Assembly (NCBI GenBank): GCA_047967505.1
Contig: CM106541.1
DNA: 64,000 nt
From: Dipteris shenzhenensis
Lineage: Eukaryota; Polypodiophyta; Polypodiopsida; Gleicheniales
Direction: 5' to 3' (one strand)
Below the pieces are notes generated by a model that saw nothing but the letters and a program-made list of their open reading frames with translations, did no database searches and was not told the DNA's origin. The position numbers were made by a program, and so were the translations under genes. Within the stretch, counting starts at the first letter, position 1; every line of letters begins with the position of its first letter. Below are positions 1 through 11,868 of this stretch, piece by piece.

Positions 1-1181
1 AGCTACAATTTTGGTTTGTAGAGTTTGTCACTCTGACTTAGGTAGAAAAAGTTATTGCTTCTGCAAGGATTGGCAGGTGTTGTTGAGATTTCGTGCCAAG
101 ATTGGCGTAGGTTACCGGTTGTTGTGGGGAGGTCTTTGGCATAATAATGACCACAACATTTCTCTACAAATACATTGTCAAATTTTTATACTGGATTCTA
201 CCCTCATTTTTGGAGCCTTGTCACAACCAAACTTATCCTATGGAGACCCAATTCTAGGATTTGTGCTACCACTTTGGTATCATTCTGACTCAAATCGTGT
301 TCTATTTCTGCTACTGTTTGGGTGGCATGATCCTCACTGAAGGTGTACAATGTGCCAAATTTGGCAAGAGTACTTTTAAGATAAGATTCCAAACCACTAG
401 ACATGGCTGCCTCACAAGTACAATTTGAGCTACGAAGGAAGGAAAAATGCATATCAGATAAAAACGCAATTATGATGATGTGAAAACCTATATGCACATG
501 GTATTTGTGTCAATAAAAGTCCCAGTTGGCTTGAGAGGGAGCTCAATGCTCCCACACAGAAATTGTATCTCGACGATGGAGAAGCTCCCAAATGAAACAA
601 ATGAGGCTAACGGCTGAACGATTGGTATGGAAGAATGAGTGGACTGAACAGAGGCCTTGGTGTTGACACAGCGAGGGGCTGAACGATGCTGGTGAGTTTA
701 GAAACCTAGGTGCTATGCTCTGAAGGCATATGCATAGTATATGAAGGTTGATGATTTGGTGCAGATCAGCTGGAGATCAGCTGATTTGGTGCAGATCAGC
801 TGGTTGGCATTGGAGAGAATGATCGTGGGCATTGGATGTGTGACGTCCAATGAGATGATTATATGGCAGATGGAGTGGTCGGCTGATGAGGTTGGTATAG
901 GAGCCACTGTTTTGGCCTCCATTGGCTTGCACCTCTTGACGGTGCCACTTGTAATGCAGCCAATGCCATGGCATGATCGGCAGTTCCAATATGGGACACT
1001 GAGGTCTAAATCCCAACACCTTCAGCTGATTCGTTTTATATGCTTGCATTGCTGCAAGCTGTCCTTTGTAGTGCATCTGGTGAATATAGCCAGGTCTTCA
1101 AGATGCCAACAGAGGAAGAAAGTGCAGTGGGCTGAGAGGCTGAAGGTGGAAGAGGGTGGCAGGTACAATAGCCCAACAAGT
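1..1181. other. Unassigned sequence with a short tandem repeat
   Basis: I recognise no coding family here. Open stretches exist on both strands, but none carries a motif I can name. A 30-bp unit containing GATTTGGTGCAGATCAGC is repeated in tandem at about 753-803. If the primer-site-like motif at 1182-1194 is real, this stretch would be the decayed interior of a minus-strand LTR element. Confidence 0.4.
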
Positions 1182-1194
1182 GCTCTGATACCAA
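1182..1194 (-). other. Primer-binding-site-like motif of a minus-strand copia-type element
   Basis: The reverse complement reads TTGGTATCAGAGC, the form expected for an initiator-Met tRNA primer site in plant copia elements. The LTR edge that should follow (a terminal CA on the minus strand) is not clear, and I see no gag or pol next to it. It may mark a badly decayed or non-autonomous element, or be chance. Confidence 0.4.
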
Positions 1195-1961
1195 GGTAAG
1201 GTAGAGAGGGTGAGCTCAAGTAGATTAAAAAGTATTAGGATGTCAAGTCACAATCTGATTGCAAATGAGTGGAGATGAGGCTTATAAAGTTGTCTTCCAC
1301 ATCCTCCTTTTTAGCCCTCTCTTGCTAAATGCCCCTAGTGCTAATCCCTGTAAATAAGCTTAATTTTCTTCTTCATTACAGTAGGGTCAACTTTTCAGAG
1401 GATGCAACTGATGTTCAGCCAATCAGAAATCTGCATCTGCATATGGCTTTGTTTGTTGGCCTTCCAAAGGAGTGACAACCCTGCTTCTTTTGACCTGGAA
1501 GTTCCCTTTGAGATAATCTATGAGCAGAACTTGCTCAGGCCTCAATAATACAGATTTAATTATATTTTCCTGCCTCAAATTTGTAACACGCTCATAGAAT
1601 TAGATGAGACGTCTTTTCCTTGTTCAGGAGATGTTAGGGAAGCTATCCTTCCCTGTCTTAGACAAGGTCAGTGTAGCTATACATTTATATAGCCAGTATC
1701 CTTGATCCTTACTTTTGGGTCAGAAGCATTGCCCTAAATATCCATGCATCATCTTCTTGGAATGTAATATTTCTATTGTTCGTTTCAAATTCCACTTAGC
1801 CTTACATGTTTCAAAACAAAGGTAGCTGTGGAAATAACATGCGTATCATTCATTAAGAAAAATATATCTTATTCAACTTTATAACAATGTTATACCTCCA
1901 TATTGATGGTAATATGTCATTTCATAGAACCTTCAACTCACAATTTCTCTTCTGCTATCAG

Positions 1962-2581
1962 AGAGAGAAGAGGGAAAAAATGAAAGCTTTTGGACGAATT
2001 GCTCGAGATATTAATATTTCTCAGGTTTTTTCCTTATCTGAAAGTCTTCCAGATATTTGGAAGTTACTATTGGGAGGTAAAAGAGTGAAGTAGATCTTGA
2101 TGCTTTGTAACTAATCAAGGAAATCTTGATGGGACATACAAGAGTGAAGTAAATCTCGATGCTTTGTAATTGAAATAAGGAAATGTTGACCTTCAGACGA
2201 TCGAGCCTAGAAAGCCAAAGGAGAAGCATCAATCATGCCGTGCAAAAGTACGTGGCTTTGAAATATCCAGGGTGCATTTCATGTGTGTGATGTTACAATA
2301 AATAAGGTGTATTGATTACGTTTTTCTTCTTTCATGTTATAAAAAGGTTTCAAGTCATTCTTTGAAGTTTTGAAGAATTGTCATACATTTTTTTTGGAAT
2401 CATCACTGTAATCTCACATTTTACGTACCAGGCTATGGAATTCGCATCTAAACTTCCGAAACCAAAGATGAAAGTGTCTCAAAAAGAGAATATACAGGAC
2501 GCTTTGCATCCTACTAGTAATCCAATGACAGAACTTGAAAAGCTAGAAGCTAAACATAAAAAAGACAGGCAACAAGTCGAG
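1962..2581 (+). CDS. Two consecutive coding exons of an unrecognised basic, coiled-coil-like protein (partial)
   Basis: Two stretches with consensus splice borders sit in the same phase. Exon 1 (1962-2024, 21 codons) lies between a polypyrimidine/AG acceptor and a CAG|GT donor. Exon 2 (2432-2581, 50 codons) lies between CCAG and GAG|GTAC. Both are stop-free. Exon 1 starts REKREKMKAFGR. Exon 2 contains the basic stretch SKLPKPKMK and then an acidic/basic heptad-like run ending LEKLEAKHKKDRQQVE. Neither resembles the surrounding transposons. The KPK-then-coiled-coil layout reminds me of ciliary or centrosomal coiled-coil proteins such as the JHY type, but that is an unverified impression. I could not find further exons upstream or downstream, so the gene may be a fragment, or its other exons may lie beyond large introns. 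Confidence 0.45.
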
Positions 2582-2589
2582 GTACACGA

Positions 2590-2872
2590 CTCTCTCTCTC
2601 TCTCTCATATGTGCATGCATGGTGAATATGCATGTAAATGCGTGCACGTGTGTGTGTGTGTGTGTGTGTTCTCTGCAACAATCCTTCTTTGATTGCTTGT
2701 AGATGCGCTGCATAGATCATGATGTATATCTAGCATACACTAAGATTTTCAGCTAATGTAATTTTGGCTGCCTCTTTTTGAGGTCGCTACTCTTGTAATA
2801 TAATCAATCAAAAGTTTTCACTAAAAAAAAAAGTGTGTGCGCGCGCACGCGTGAGAGAGAGAGAGAGAGAGG
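2590..2872. repeat. Microsatellite cluster with an A-tail-like junction
   Basis: This stretch holds (CT)n at about 2590-2608, (GT)n at about 2649-2669, an A-rich tail at about 2822-2832, then mixed (GT)(GC) and (GA)n to 2872. The sequence just before the A-run (2770-2830) looks like the 3' end of a poly-A retroelement, with the microsatellite seeded at the tail. I see no open reading frame that would prove a LINE. Confidence 0.6.
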
Positions 2873-3559
2873 CACATATGCACCATTTCTTCCTTATACA
2901 TTTTTGGAGGCTTTCATGCACATGCACTTGCATGTTTCATTTTCCTTGTTTCACAAGGGAGGTGACCACCCATTAAGTAGGGTACCAAGTCTCCATCATC
3001 CACATCCACATCCAACGCCTATTAAATATAATGAACTCCACAAAAGAAATGAACGCCAAAAGCTAGTTAAGTTAGTGAGCAGATTTAAGATTATTAGTAC
3101 TTGAGGGTGTTTGCGAGATAGAAAGGTCAAAAGGGGACAAGGAATTATTGTATGAGTAGCGTCCCTAATTGGCGGAATAAGAGGTAAGGTGGTCTAAGAA
3201 AAGTAGAATCAAGATGAGGACAAGATGCCTTACTTCTCTCTTTTTATCTCCTCCCCTTCCTCTTGCTTCTTCTAATGCTACATGCTTCTCCTTATCAGTT
3301 CGATCCCCTTTCTTAGAACAATAAATTGCAACATCATTATAGAATTAAGTGCTTCGTGATACATGTAATGACAGCCAATTCAAAGCATCATATTTTACAT
3401 CTTTGTCCATTATGGATACATGGCACTGAGGTAGGCTCCACATGGCAAGCACTAGGTTCAGGGGAGGATTTGAGAGATGGAGCTCTGAATGGAAGGGGGT
3501 TGAGACCTCATAGAAAAGGTTACAAGATGGGTGCTCATGAGACGGATCATGGTTGGGTG
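2873..3559. other. No recognisable gene
   Basis: Short open stretches occur but carry no motif. The right end adjoins the 3' end of the minus-strand copia B coding region. I looked for its 3' LTR here by comparison with 8290-8900 and found no convincing match. Confidence 0.4.
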
Positions 3560-3959
3560 GTGATGAATTGTAAGACCTCTTTGTCAGTTGCGTTACACCG
3601 GCATGTAGCCTCTCCCTGACATAGTGATAATGTATCTATGTTCTGTGGATTTCATGCCATAGCAATGGCACTTCAGTGAGAATTGGAGTAGGCTCCTCCA
3701 ACGATGCATGTAAATCTGCCAACAACATCTCAACTAGACACATTCCTCTGTGGTTGGGAAAGCTGCCCTGTACTCAACTTCACATGATGAGGTAGCAACC
3801 ATCAATTGTTTGCTCAACCAAGAAATGCATGATTGTTGGAGGAAGAAAAAATTAACACTGGCTGACTGCCTAGTGTCAGAATGACCAGCCCAATCCAAAT
3901 CGCTGTAAGCAGGTAAGTGTAAGTCACCCCCTCCTTTTTCTGCCCGGGAAATAGCAAAC

Positions 3960-4075
3960 CAAGATTCCAGTATCTTGCAAGTACCTGAAACACGATTCAC
4001 AGGTACCTGAAACACGATTCCAGTATCTTTCAATATCATGCAGGTACCTGAAACACGATTCACAGTTTGTCAATG
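3960..4075 (-). repeat. Tandem triplication inside copia B
   Basis: A unit containing GGTACCTGAAACACGATTC appears three times in this interval with variable spacers. On the minus strand each copy encodes a version of the RYLxDT segment that normally occurs once before RNase H. This looks like a local coding duplication after the element became inactive. Confidence 0.75.
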
Positions 4076-4525
4076 TGAAGTCTTTGGGCTCAACTGGGAT
4101 AGACATACTGAATGTCTGGCTGTGTATTACACCAGTAAATTGGGCATCCCACAACTTGGCGTTAAATGGTGGCATGAAACAGCTCACTAGCATCATGCAT
4201 AGATAACTTAAGCCCTGGCTCCATAGGAGTTGAAATGGGCTTCCAATTTTGAAATTTGAACTGTTCAATTAGTTTCTCAATGCACTTGGAATAAACTAAC
4301 GCTCTTGTCATCTTGTACAAGTTCAATTCCCAAGTAATAGTGTGCCAGCCTTTAATTAGTCATCTCAAATGTATTCTATAGTTCATCCTTAAGTCAGCAA
4401 TTTTTGCAGCATTATACCCCTGAGCAGCATGTCATCAACATAAAGAATAATAATGACCAAATCACCCCCTTCTTCCTTGACATAAAGGGTGCTTTCATTT
4501 GGACTGTTCAGCATACCATAGTTGC

Positions 4526-5143
4526 TAGTTGAATAGAAACAGGGGAAACAAAGATGGCAAAAACCGAGGGAAACAGAGTTTTTGGTCCCAACCGAAACGG
4601 TAGAACAAGAAACAGAAAATATGGTACAGTTTATTTGTGCAAATAAATTTTTTATACATAAGACAATTATCAGTATAGTGCTTCAATTGACAAATTATGC
4701 TATTTAGCATTAAGAAGTCATGACTCATGTAGCATGCTTCAACATCTATGATTTATCATTCATGGATGATGATTCAACAGTCAATCAATAACAATCTGAA
4801 ATGGATTACAATTTACAACTGCACAAATTAAAAGCATCCATAGTATCTACTATTACCCTGATTCATGAACCATGTGATATATCAAAAAAATAAAAGGACC
4901 CATAGTAGCATCCATGATCATGAATCATGTAAAAAAAAAGGTAGCCAGCTGCCAAAATATACTCAGTACTATATTGCCAAAACAGTCTAGGATGCATTTG
5001 AAGTGTCCCTAGGGCCTAATCTAGTAGTATTAGGCCAGCACGTTTTCAAAACGGCTCTGAAAAAAGCAGGCTTTTGAAACAGAGTTTCACCGTGTTGAAA
5101 TGCATGCCGATTCGGGTCACTAAAATGACGTTTCGTGCAACTA
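4526..5143. mobile_element. 618-bp insertion in copia B RT, MITE-like
   Basis: This segment separates two pieces of RT that are adjacent in normal copia elements. Its ends are short imperfect inverted repeats: the left reads TAGTTGAATAGAAAC and the reverse-complemented right end reads TAGTTGCACGAAACG. It has no coding potential of its own that I can name. A clean target-site duplication is not visible; TGC or TAGCA is possible. The size and TA-G ends suggest a non-autonomous DNA transposon, perhaps hAT-like, but the superfamily is unproven. Confidence 0.5.
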
Positions 5144-6095
5144 TGCTACATACCCTCGCTGGTTAAAAAGAGCATCAATCTTTGCACACCAGGCCCTAGG
5201 AACCTGCTTCAAGCCATACAAGGTTTTCTTCAACCTGCAAACTTTGCTTCCTTGCCAGGTGCAACAAAAACAATGGGTTAAGACACACAAACCTCTTCCA
5301 AGTGGCCCCCTGCAAAGATGTAGCTTTAGTGTCCAACTTATGGATATGCCATCCATAAAATATAGCCATGGCACTAATGGTGGTTATACATGAAGTAGGA
5401 GCAAAAGTCTTGTCATAGTCTATAGACGGGATTTGTACCTATCAATAGATCCATCAGATCTATGTTTCAACTTATATACCCACTTTGTACCTATTTCTTT
5501 CTTGCCAACCGGCAAGTCCACCAGATCCCAAGTGTGATTTTTCTAAAGGGAGTCAATTTCCATTGCATAGCTTACATCCAATGCACATTGTCACGTGCAT
5601 AATCAAAACAATTAGATTCATCCATTTCCAACAAAATACTGGCCCAAGATGAATCAAAACAGTTGGCATCCTCAATGTCTCTAGTATCACGACGTGTGCA
5701 GGCAAGAATTGGTGTAGAGAGCTTGCTCTTCTAGAGACTGTAGAGCAACCAATGAGATACTATCATATCTTCTTGAATGGGTGACCTTTCTTGTGGCATA
5801 GCATCCTCGGACCTCAATGTCTTGCTGAATGATAGGACCAGCCTTATGCTAAACTGAGGCATCGACCACTTGTGAATCTAATTGTAATTTGTTATTTTTA
5901 ACAGGCATGTAAGATCCATTATAAAAAGAAACGGTAACAGCCCTTCAAAAACATATGATAAACCTTGCTTTTTGTCAAAGATAGCAAGGGGAAATTGAAA
6001 AAATAACATCTCTACTATTAAACACCTTCTTGAGAGCTGAACTGTAGAGTCTGTAACCCTTGCTTTCAATGGTGTAGCCCACAAATATGCATATG

Positions 6096-7210
6096 CTATG
6101 CCTCCAAATTATGAAAGTGACTGACAGTCGATCTTCTTTCATACCAATCTTGATCTGGTGTCATAACCTTAAGTGCTTTAGTGTGACACCTATTCAAAAC
6201 ATGATTATAGCACACTATATCCTCCATCCAAAACTTGTGAGATAGTCCTTTGGCCTTAATCATGCACCTTGCCATTTTTATCAATGACTTGTTCTTCCGC
6301 TCACCCACTCCATTATGTTGAGGAGTATAGCGGACCGTGCATTGATGTACATACCTTTCTCACCCAAGAACTTTGCTAACTCCTTGGACATGTACTCCCC
6401 CCTCTATCCGAACGTAGGGTATGTATCGTGCAACTAGATTGATTCTCCACCAAAGCAATGAAATGCTTAAACAAGTGTCCAAGTAAGATGTTGAGAAGTC
6501 ATGTGTAGAGGTAACAAAGTAGAAATGATCTCCAAGAGAGTGAGTCCTCATAGGATTGCAAACGTCGCTACGAACTAGCTGCAATTTCTTTACGGATCAA
6601 ACTGCATAATCCTTATGAAATGAGAGCCTTTTTATTTTTTTGCAAGAATACACAAATCACATGGAAGAGCTTCCAAATGAGGCAAAGCATCTACCATCTG
6701 AGAATTTTGCAAAAGCATAAGACAATGAAAGTTCACATGCCCAAACCTGGTGTGTCATGACTTTGTATCTTGCATGGTAGAGGTAGATGTAGAAGCTAAA
6801 TATGCAGTTTGTGCTATTTTATCATATGCATCAAGCCAAAAAAGACTGTGAGAGAGTGTGCCTAATAACACTAATGCATAATCACCCTCGTCATCACGAA
6901 CCGTACACTTGTCATCCTCAAAGATGATATGGAATCCTTGTCTAGTGAATGAGGACGCAGACAACAAATTCTTCTTTATCCCAGGGACATGCAAAGCATA
7001 ATGGGTACAGAGATCTAAGCCATCAATGGCTATAAGCAAAGTCTCACAAATGGCACAAAACCTTCTTGCCAATAGGAGCACATGAGAGTGAAATAAGTCC
7101 TTTCTCGCCGTGATATGTCTCGGTGCACCGCTATCAAAATACCATGTATCTGTAATTTCATTGTGCATCAATGCCAATAAACATGTGAAGAAGGCTGAAT
7201 CATGATGCAC
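6096..7210 (-). pseudogene. copia B protease and integrase remnant
   Basis: The block at 7210-6755 opens with the retroviral-type aspartic protease motif WYFDSGAPRHIT (normal plant form WYxDSGAS.HMT), with the catalytic Asp near 7135. It continues into the GAG-pre-integrase region (NLLSASSFTRQG). The integrase C-terminal half follows at 6308-6096 with ERKNKSLIKMARCM and a recognisable FW..D..CYNHVLNRC segment. The sequence between (about 6755-6310) keeps only scattered similarity. Several in-frame stops and frameshifts separate the pieces, so the polyprotein is dead. Confidence 0.8.
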
Positions 7211-7247
7211 AAGATTTTTGGAGGCATCATCCTTTCCTACATTTGTG

Positions 7248-8200
7248 TCAAAGAACTTGCAACAGCCATACTAGACTCTTCATTTCTTTTGTAATACTCT
7301 TCGGGCACTCATTGATGTGGTGACCCGACTTTTTGCAATAATGGCATTTGCCCCTTTTCTTGGGCTTATGTGCATTCTCCTTATTGTTTCTAGAAGTATG
7401 ACCAACGATATGTTTGGGTTGATATTTTCCTGTGCCCTTATCTTTCACAGCGAAAGCTTGCTCTCCACCATGTTCATTTCACTAATATATTCTTTCTAGT
7501 CTACTTCAAAATTTCCACCTACTCCTAAATATGAGAGACGTATGAAAAGAAAGATATGACTCTGGTAGGGAGTTCAAAGTAGTAGAGACAAGATGCGAAT
7601 TTGGTATGACTTCATCAATATTCAGAAGTTGCTTATGCGAAGTCTTGAATCTTTGTGACATGGTCTGCCATTGAAAGATGCATATGCATCAAATCAAGAT
7701 ATCTTCTAAAAAATGATACTCACCTCGTTATGAGGCCGATACATTGCCTCTAATGCATCCCAAGCATGCTCTGCAGTCTTGCAGGATCTACTGTGAGGTA
7801 TAATTGACCTCTTCACTAAAAGTGAAATCAAAGTCAAAGCTTGTGCAACATGTGTATCCCATCTTCTCAAGTTCTCTACTTTGTTACCAACATGTGCCTG
7901 TTTGTGTGGTTGAGCTTATTGTACGTCCTGCGCCTCCCTCTTGTTGCAGAGGAGTGCTTGGGCTATGGAATTGTTGCCAGTGACAAGGTCCCACCTTTGG
8001 AAACTAAGAGACTTTTAACCATAAAGCTCCACAGAGAATAAGTGCCATCCATATCCTTCTGGCAAGTGCACAGAAAGAATCATTTGGATTCTGAGCCATC
8101 TCAACCAAATGAACAAATGTGACAGCTCTGAGATAAGTTCATGTACTGTGAGCACAATGCTCAACTAGCTTAATCTTCATTTTCAAAGCGAATGCTTGGC
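7248..8200 (-). pseudogene. copia B gag remnant with zinc knuckle
   Basis: This is the capsid/nucleocapsid part of copia B. The minus-strand reading shows, over several frames, the plant copia gag signature around AWDALEAMYRPHNE followed by LRRYLDLMHMHLSMADHV. Next comes a lysine-rich nucleocapsid segment with the CCHC zinc knuckle CHYCKKSGHHINEC (spacing CX2CX4HX4C) at about 7346-7305. The knuckle residues are intact, but the upstream capsid part is split by at least four stops and frameshifts. Gag would package element RNA in cytoplasmic particles. Here it cannot be translated as one protein. Confidence 0.8.
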
Positions 8201-8292
8201 TTGAGGATGCACCTAAAAACAGTCCCAAACTATCAAAACTAGATGACAAGGATTGAATGTTTGATCAGTCTTCAAAATCTCTGATACAAAAC

Positions 8293-10484
8293 AGCAAAAC
8301 TCGACAAATGTGACCAAATGACAGCACCCAGACAATGGCCTTCGCAGCCTGAGAAAAAAATCTCTGTAGGGGCCTAGAAACACTTCAAAAGAAGTCTGCA
8401 AATGAGTGTTTTGAATCTGCATTGACACTAGTTATTTTCATAGTACCAAAACAGCAAAAAATGCTGTAGTAGTAGACTGTTGAAAAAAATACAACAGCCA
8501 CCAAAATAGCCAAAACAAGGCGATTTGTAGAACAACTCTAAAATTATATCCAGGAGGGTCAACGAACAAGCAGATAGTAAAGCAACTCCACAAATCATGT
8601 CGAGAATGGAGCCAGGTGCTTCAATATGATTTGGCCACTTGGTCTCCTTGGATCCACCCTTAATCTTTGTGCCACTAATTTGCTCAATGGTTGTATGTGG
8701 TGGAGAGCCACTCCTTGCTTTCTTGGCACTTATAGGATCCCTACATGCAACTTCCTCCTTGGGTACATTTGAGATTGTACTAGGGGACAAAGGCAAGGAT
8801 AGGGGCTCAGTGACTAGAGTCAGGCTTCACCATCGGTAAAGAGGGAAACATCTGATGAGGCATAGCTGCTGGAGCCAGCTTTTCACCCAAAATATAGCCG
8901 CCCTGTTCCAAATAGCACCAGGAAAGACACACTACAGAAATGAAGCCAAAAATAGGTTGACCAACCTAAAAAGTGCTATGTAAATTGATGATTTTAGCAA
9001 CAAATCAGTCACACTTGCTGGATTTGAAGTGTCCTTGCCCTAAACAGCTTCCTCAAGTAGCATGTCTCCATAAATGGGATGGAGATTGAGGCTTTTCACG
9101 AAGCCAACTATATACGTGGTCCATTGCTTTTTTGCACGAACTTTGTGCAAACATCTCACTTTGGAATTCCTTGGAGAAAATTTTACCTTACAAGACAATA
9201 TCAGTCTTTGTTAGCATTCTAGGCCTTTGGTCATCCACTTAAAACATAAGTCTATTAAAGGAAATCACCGCACTCTATTTACACTAGCATGACATCCTTC
9301 TAAATCTTTTGTAGACTCTTTGCACTCTAATCCTTCAAGGTTTCTATGTTGACACTTCGTGCTGCAAGATAAGTTCCCTTTCTCTTTCACTCTAAATTCC
9401 GTGGTAGCTTTGGTTCTTCTACTCTCGCACATTCATTGGTTAAGTGATTATGGGATGTCATAAAGTATGTGAAGGTAATGTAAGAAAACTCAATTTCAAA
9501 TATATCTTGTTGTACATATCGAAGCCTATTGAAAACTTTATGCTTTTAGTAAATCTCAAATACACACACAATCATGTTTCCAGTTAATATTTGCTTTGAA
9601 AGCATCATCTTTATAATACAAAATTTACCATTATGACATTTTAATATTAAATTGCATAGAGGTCTAACTGATGTAGCATTCATTGGCTTTTGATGAGCAG
9701 GCCATTCGTCGAGACCTAGAAATTTTTATAAGATAGAACTTAAATAGAGTAAGAGATCAATTGAAAACTTCAAAAAAAGAAGTAAATAGAGTAAGAGATC
9801 AATTGAAAACTTTATATACAAAACATCATTATTGGATACAAATTAAGTGCGATTGCAAGCCATGATTATCACCCTTGATGAGACATTAAGGTTTTTTGTC
9901 CATATCAAACACTACTATGTGGACTAGGATCTAGTCAATAACATGATATCGTATGTTTGTAATGAGTTTTCTCCTTATTTTATCCAAGAAACTTTAATCA
10001 AGGCTTTAATTATATGCATCTTACATAGGTTTTGTGGATGATATTTCATAATTACCTACAAAGTTTTGATAAATAGCTTCAAAGGAAACATTGTGGTACC
10101 AACCACATGGCTTGACTATGATGTTGAGTTGTTTCATTATAGCTCAAAATGCAATTTTTTATTTTGATGAGTATAAACTTTGTGGTTGACATGAAGATGC
10201 TTGCTCTTTGCTCCACTTTATTTGAAAGGGTGGAGACAATCCTTCTTTTCTTCTCCTCATGTCAAGCGTCATCGTGTAGCACTTTTAACATTGTATGAAC
10301 TAGTTTGGGTTTACTCATGAAAACTTTCAAGCATGTCCTCTAGCATTCTGCTTAGGGTCTTTTGTACTTGTTTGTATATGAAAATGGAACAAAGCATGGG
10401 ACCGTGTTTCCCATAGCTTAATTTGCATTATCTTGACAACATGGAGAGTGTGAAATTCCTTTTTGTAAAAGATGGTATCTAAAG
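8293..10484. other. No recognisable gene; small tandem duplication
   Basis: The left part should hold the 5' LTR of copia B, but its limits could not be fixed without a matching 3' copy. Reading frames on the minus strand at 8796-8428 look like noncoding LTR or leader. A 42-bp unit beginning AAATAGAGTAAGAGATCAAT is tandemly duplicated at 9742-9811. The rest is AT-rich and featureless to me. Confidence 0.4.
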
Positions 10485-11045
10485 TACAAGATAAGTGGGA
10501 CTATGTGGATGGGTCCACACCTGGATCATCTAGCAACCTTGGTCATCCTTGGACAATCGAACATGGTCAAGGCATCTAAGGTAGCATAGGGTATTTTTAG
10601 CTCTTTATGATTCCAATACCACTTGCAAAATTTTGACACACTCAAAACGTTCAAGATGTCAGGCTTGGGTAATTGAGCATGGTTAAGACGTCTAAGATAA
10701 GATGGGGTATGTTCTCATCTCTTTATGATTCCAATAACACTTGCAAAATTGTGACATTTAGAAATTGGATTAATCATAGTTTCTGCTGAGCAATGAATTT
10801 AGTCATGCTTATGTACTCAGAATCAAAAATATCAACAATTAACTTGTAGTCGTAAGAGAGACTATGAAGTGTGTAGAGATATTTAAAGTCATCCTCAACG
10901 GAATGGGCGAAGGATATGAGAACCTAGTTTAGAATATTGCTATACAAAAGCAAGTTCCTTCATTGGAAGAAATATTATAAGTGTTATTTGATGAGAAACT
11001 CTAAGATTTAGGCCATTCAAGTAAGGAAAGGTGAATCCAATGAGT
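10485..11045 (+). pseudogene. Detached copia gag fragment, related to copia C gag
   Basis: The segment starts with DKWDYVDGSTPG, matching DKWEYVDGSTPR in the gag of copia C (27.65 kb). After a rearranged middle it continues from about 10790 with SHAYVL..KI, and its DNA is clearly related to 27990-28250. A roughly 115-bp unit carrying the LYDSNNTCKILT-like segment is tandemly duplicated at about 10557-10770. No pol sequence follows. It is a decayed gag piece of the same copia family, probably left by deletion. Confidence 0.7.
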
Positions 11046-11868
11046 AAGCATCTATAATCTCAAATAGAGGTAGATGATTTTTCCCATCCACTTCTGTAAA
11101 CTCTTTCATAGTAGCGACATTATATAGCTACAAATCCTCATTGTTTATGGAAAAATCTCTCAACATCTTTACTAAGTTGTCTAATGGTTTTCAAACTCGT
11201 GCTTTCAAATTTCTCACATCAGCATCAACTCCTAAATTTGTGGTACACTCAAGTTCCAATACATATTCTATCATTTTTATAATGATTGGATAGAAATCTT
11301 TGTTCCTTTGCACCTTCCATGGACACTTTACTAGGAAGGTTTCATGATTTTCTTGGGAGTTGTGTGTCTTTACAAACCTTCATATTTCCTCCATGTAGTC
11401 CCATGCTTGATAAAAGAGCTTCAACTCTTGCAATACATGTCTGCAGGTTTCATGGTCCATGCATATGTGACGTGCAAGTAAAGTAACTTATTGATGGGAC
11501 GCATCTTTGCATACAAAACACAAAAATCTACTCCCTTTAACGGGAAGTTTAAAATTGCATCCCACTCTCATTAATTTTGGCTCTGTTGTTAGCAGCTTCT
11601 CGATCAAAATTCATTAGTCCATTTGTCTACTCTTATTGTATTCATTTTTGAGCGTCATCATCTAACATATCTTTATTTGAATTATTAATCACATATTTAA
11701 TTTTCCATCATTTTTTATTTTTTGATTTGCTTCCTTTGTCCTTTCCCTCTATGTTGTCTTGTAATCATATCCCATGCAAAAAATCCTTGGTTACGTTGCA
11801 TTTGCACTAATCTCCACTCTAACAATTCACTTTAATGTTTTAAAAATCTCTTGACTTGTTGCCAAAAG
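11046..11868. other. No recognisable gene
   Basis: A 66-codon open frame at 11286-11486 has no motif I know. The interval is AT-rich flank lying immediately upstream of the copia A 5' LTR. The 5 bp before the LTR are AAAAG, which should be one target-site copy, but the partner is lost with the 3' end of the element. Confidence 0.4.

Larger units (their letters stand above)
3560..5374 (-). pseudogene. copia B reverse transcriptase / RNase H remnant
   Basis: The upstream RT piece at 5374-5141 has the copia hallmark RLKKTLYGLKQVPRAW. After the inserted sequence at 4526-5143, RT resumes with LNSPNESTLYVKEE and the catalytic box IILYVDDMLL, so the two aspartates are retained. RNase H follows around 4063-3560 with LPAYSDLDWAGHSD, ISWLSKQLMVATSS and the C-terminal HYHYVRERLHAG motif. 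Many stops and at least two frameshifts interrupt the reading. A duplicated 30-50-bp coding unit lies near 3960-4070. Confidence 0.85.
3560..8292 (-). mobile_element. Degenerate Ty1/copia retrotransposon (copia B)
   Basis: On the minus strand the canonical copia order can be read from high to low coordinates: gag with a zinc knuckle, protease, GAG-pre-integrase, integrase, reverse transcriptase, RNase H. Every domain is broken by stops or frameshifts. A mutated primer-site-like sequence (TTGTATCAGAGA on the minus strand, about 8278-8290) lies at the right distance upstream of gag. LTRs could not be delimited. A separate 618-bp sequence is inserted in the reverse transcriptase at 4526-5143, and a short tandem duplication disrupts the RT/RNase H junction. 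The element is old and not functional. Confidence 0.85.

Noticed and set aside
777-1199. Overlapping open frames on both strands
   Set aside because: No motif, codon pattern or homology I recognise; the frames mirror each other and include a short tandem repeat.
3326-3619. 97-codon open frame
   Set aside because: It antiparallels the decayed RNase H end of copia B and has no motif of its own.
7317-7499. Hydrophobic 60-codon plus-strand frame resembling a membrane peptide
   Set aside because: It is the antisense of the copia B zinc knuckle region.
8428-8839. Opposed frames of 122 and 66 codons
   Set aside because: They lie where the copia B 5' LTR or leader should be, and neither shows a conserved domain.
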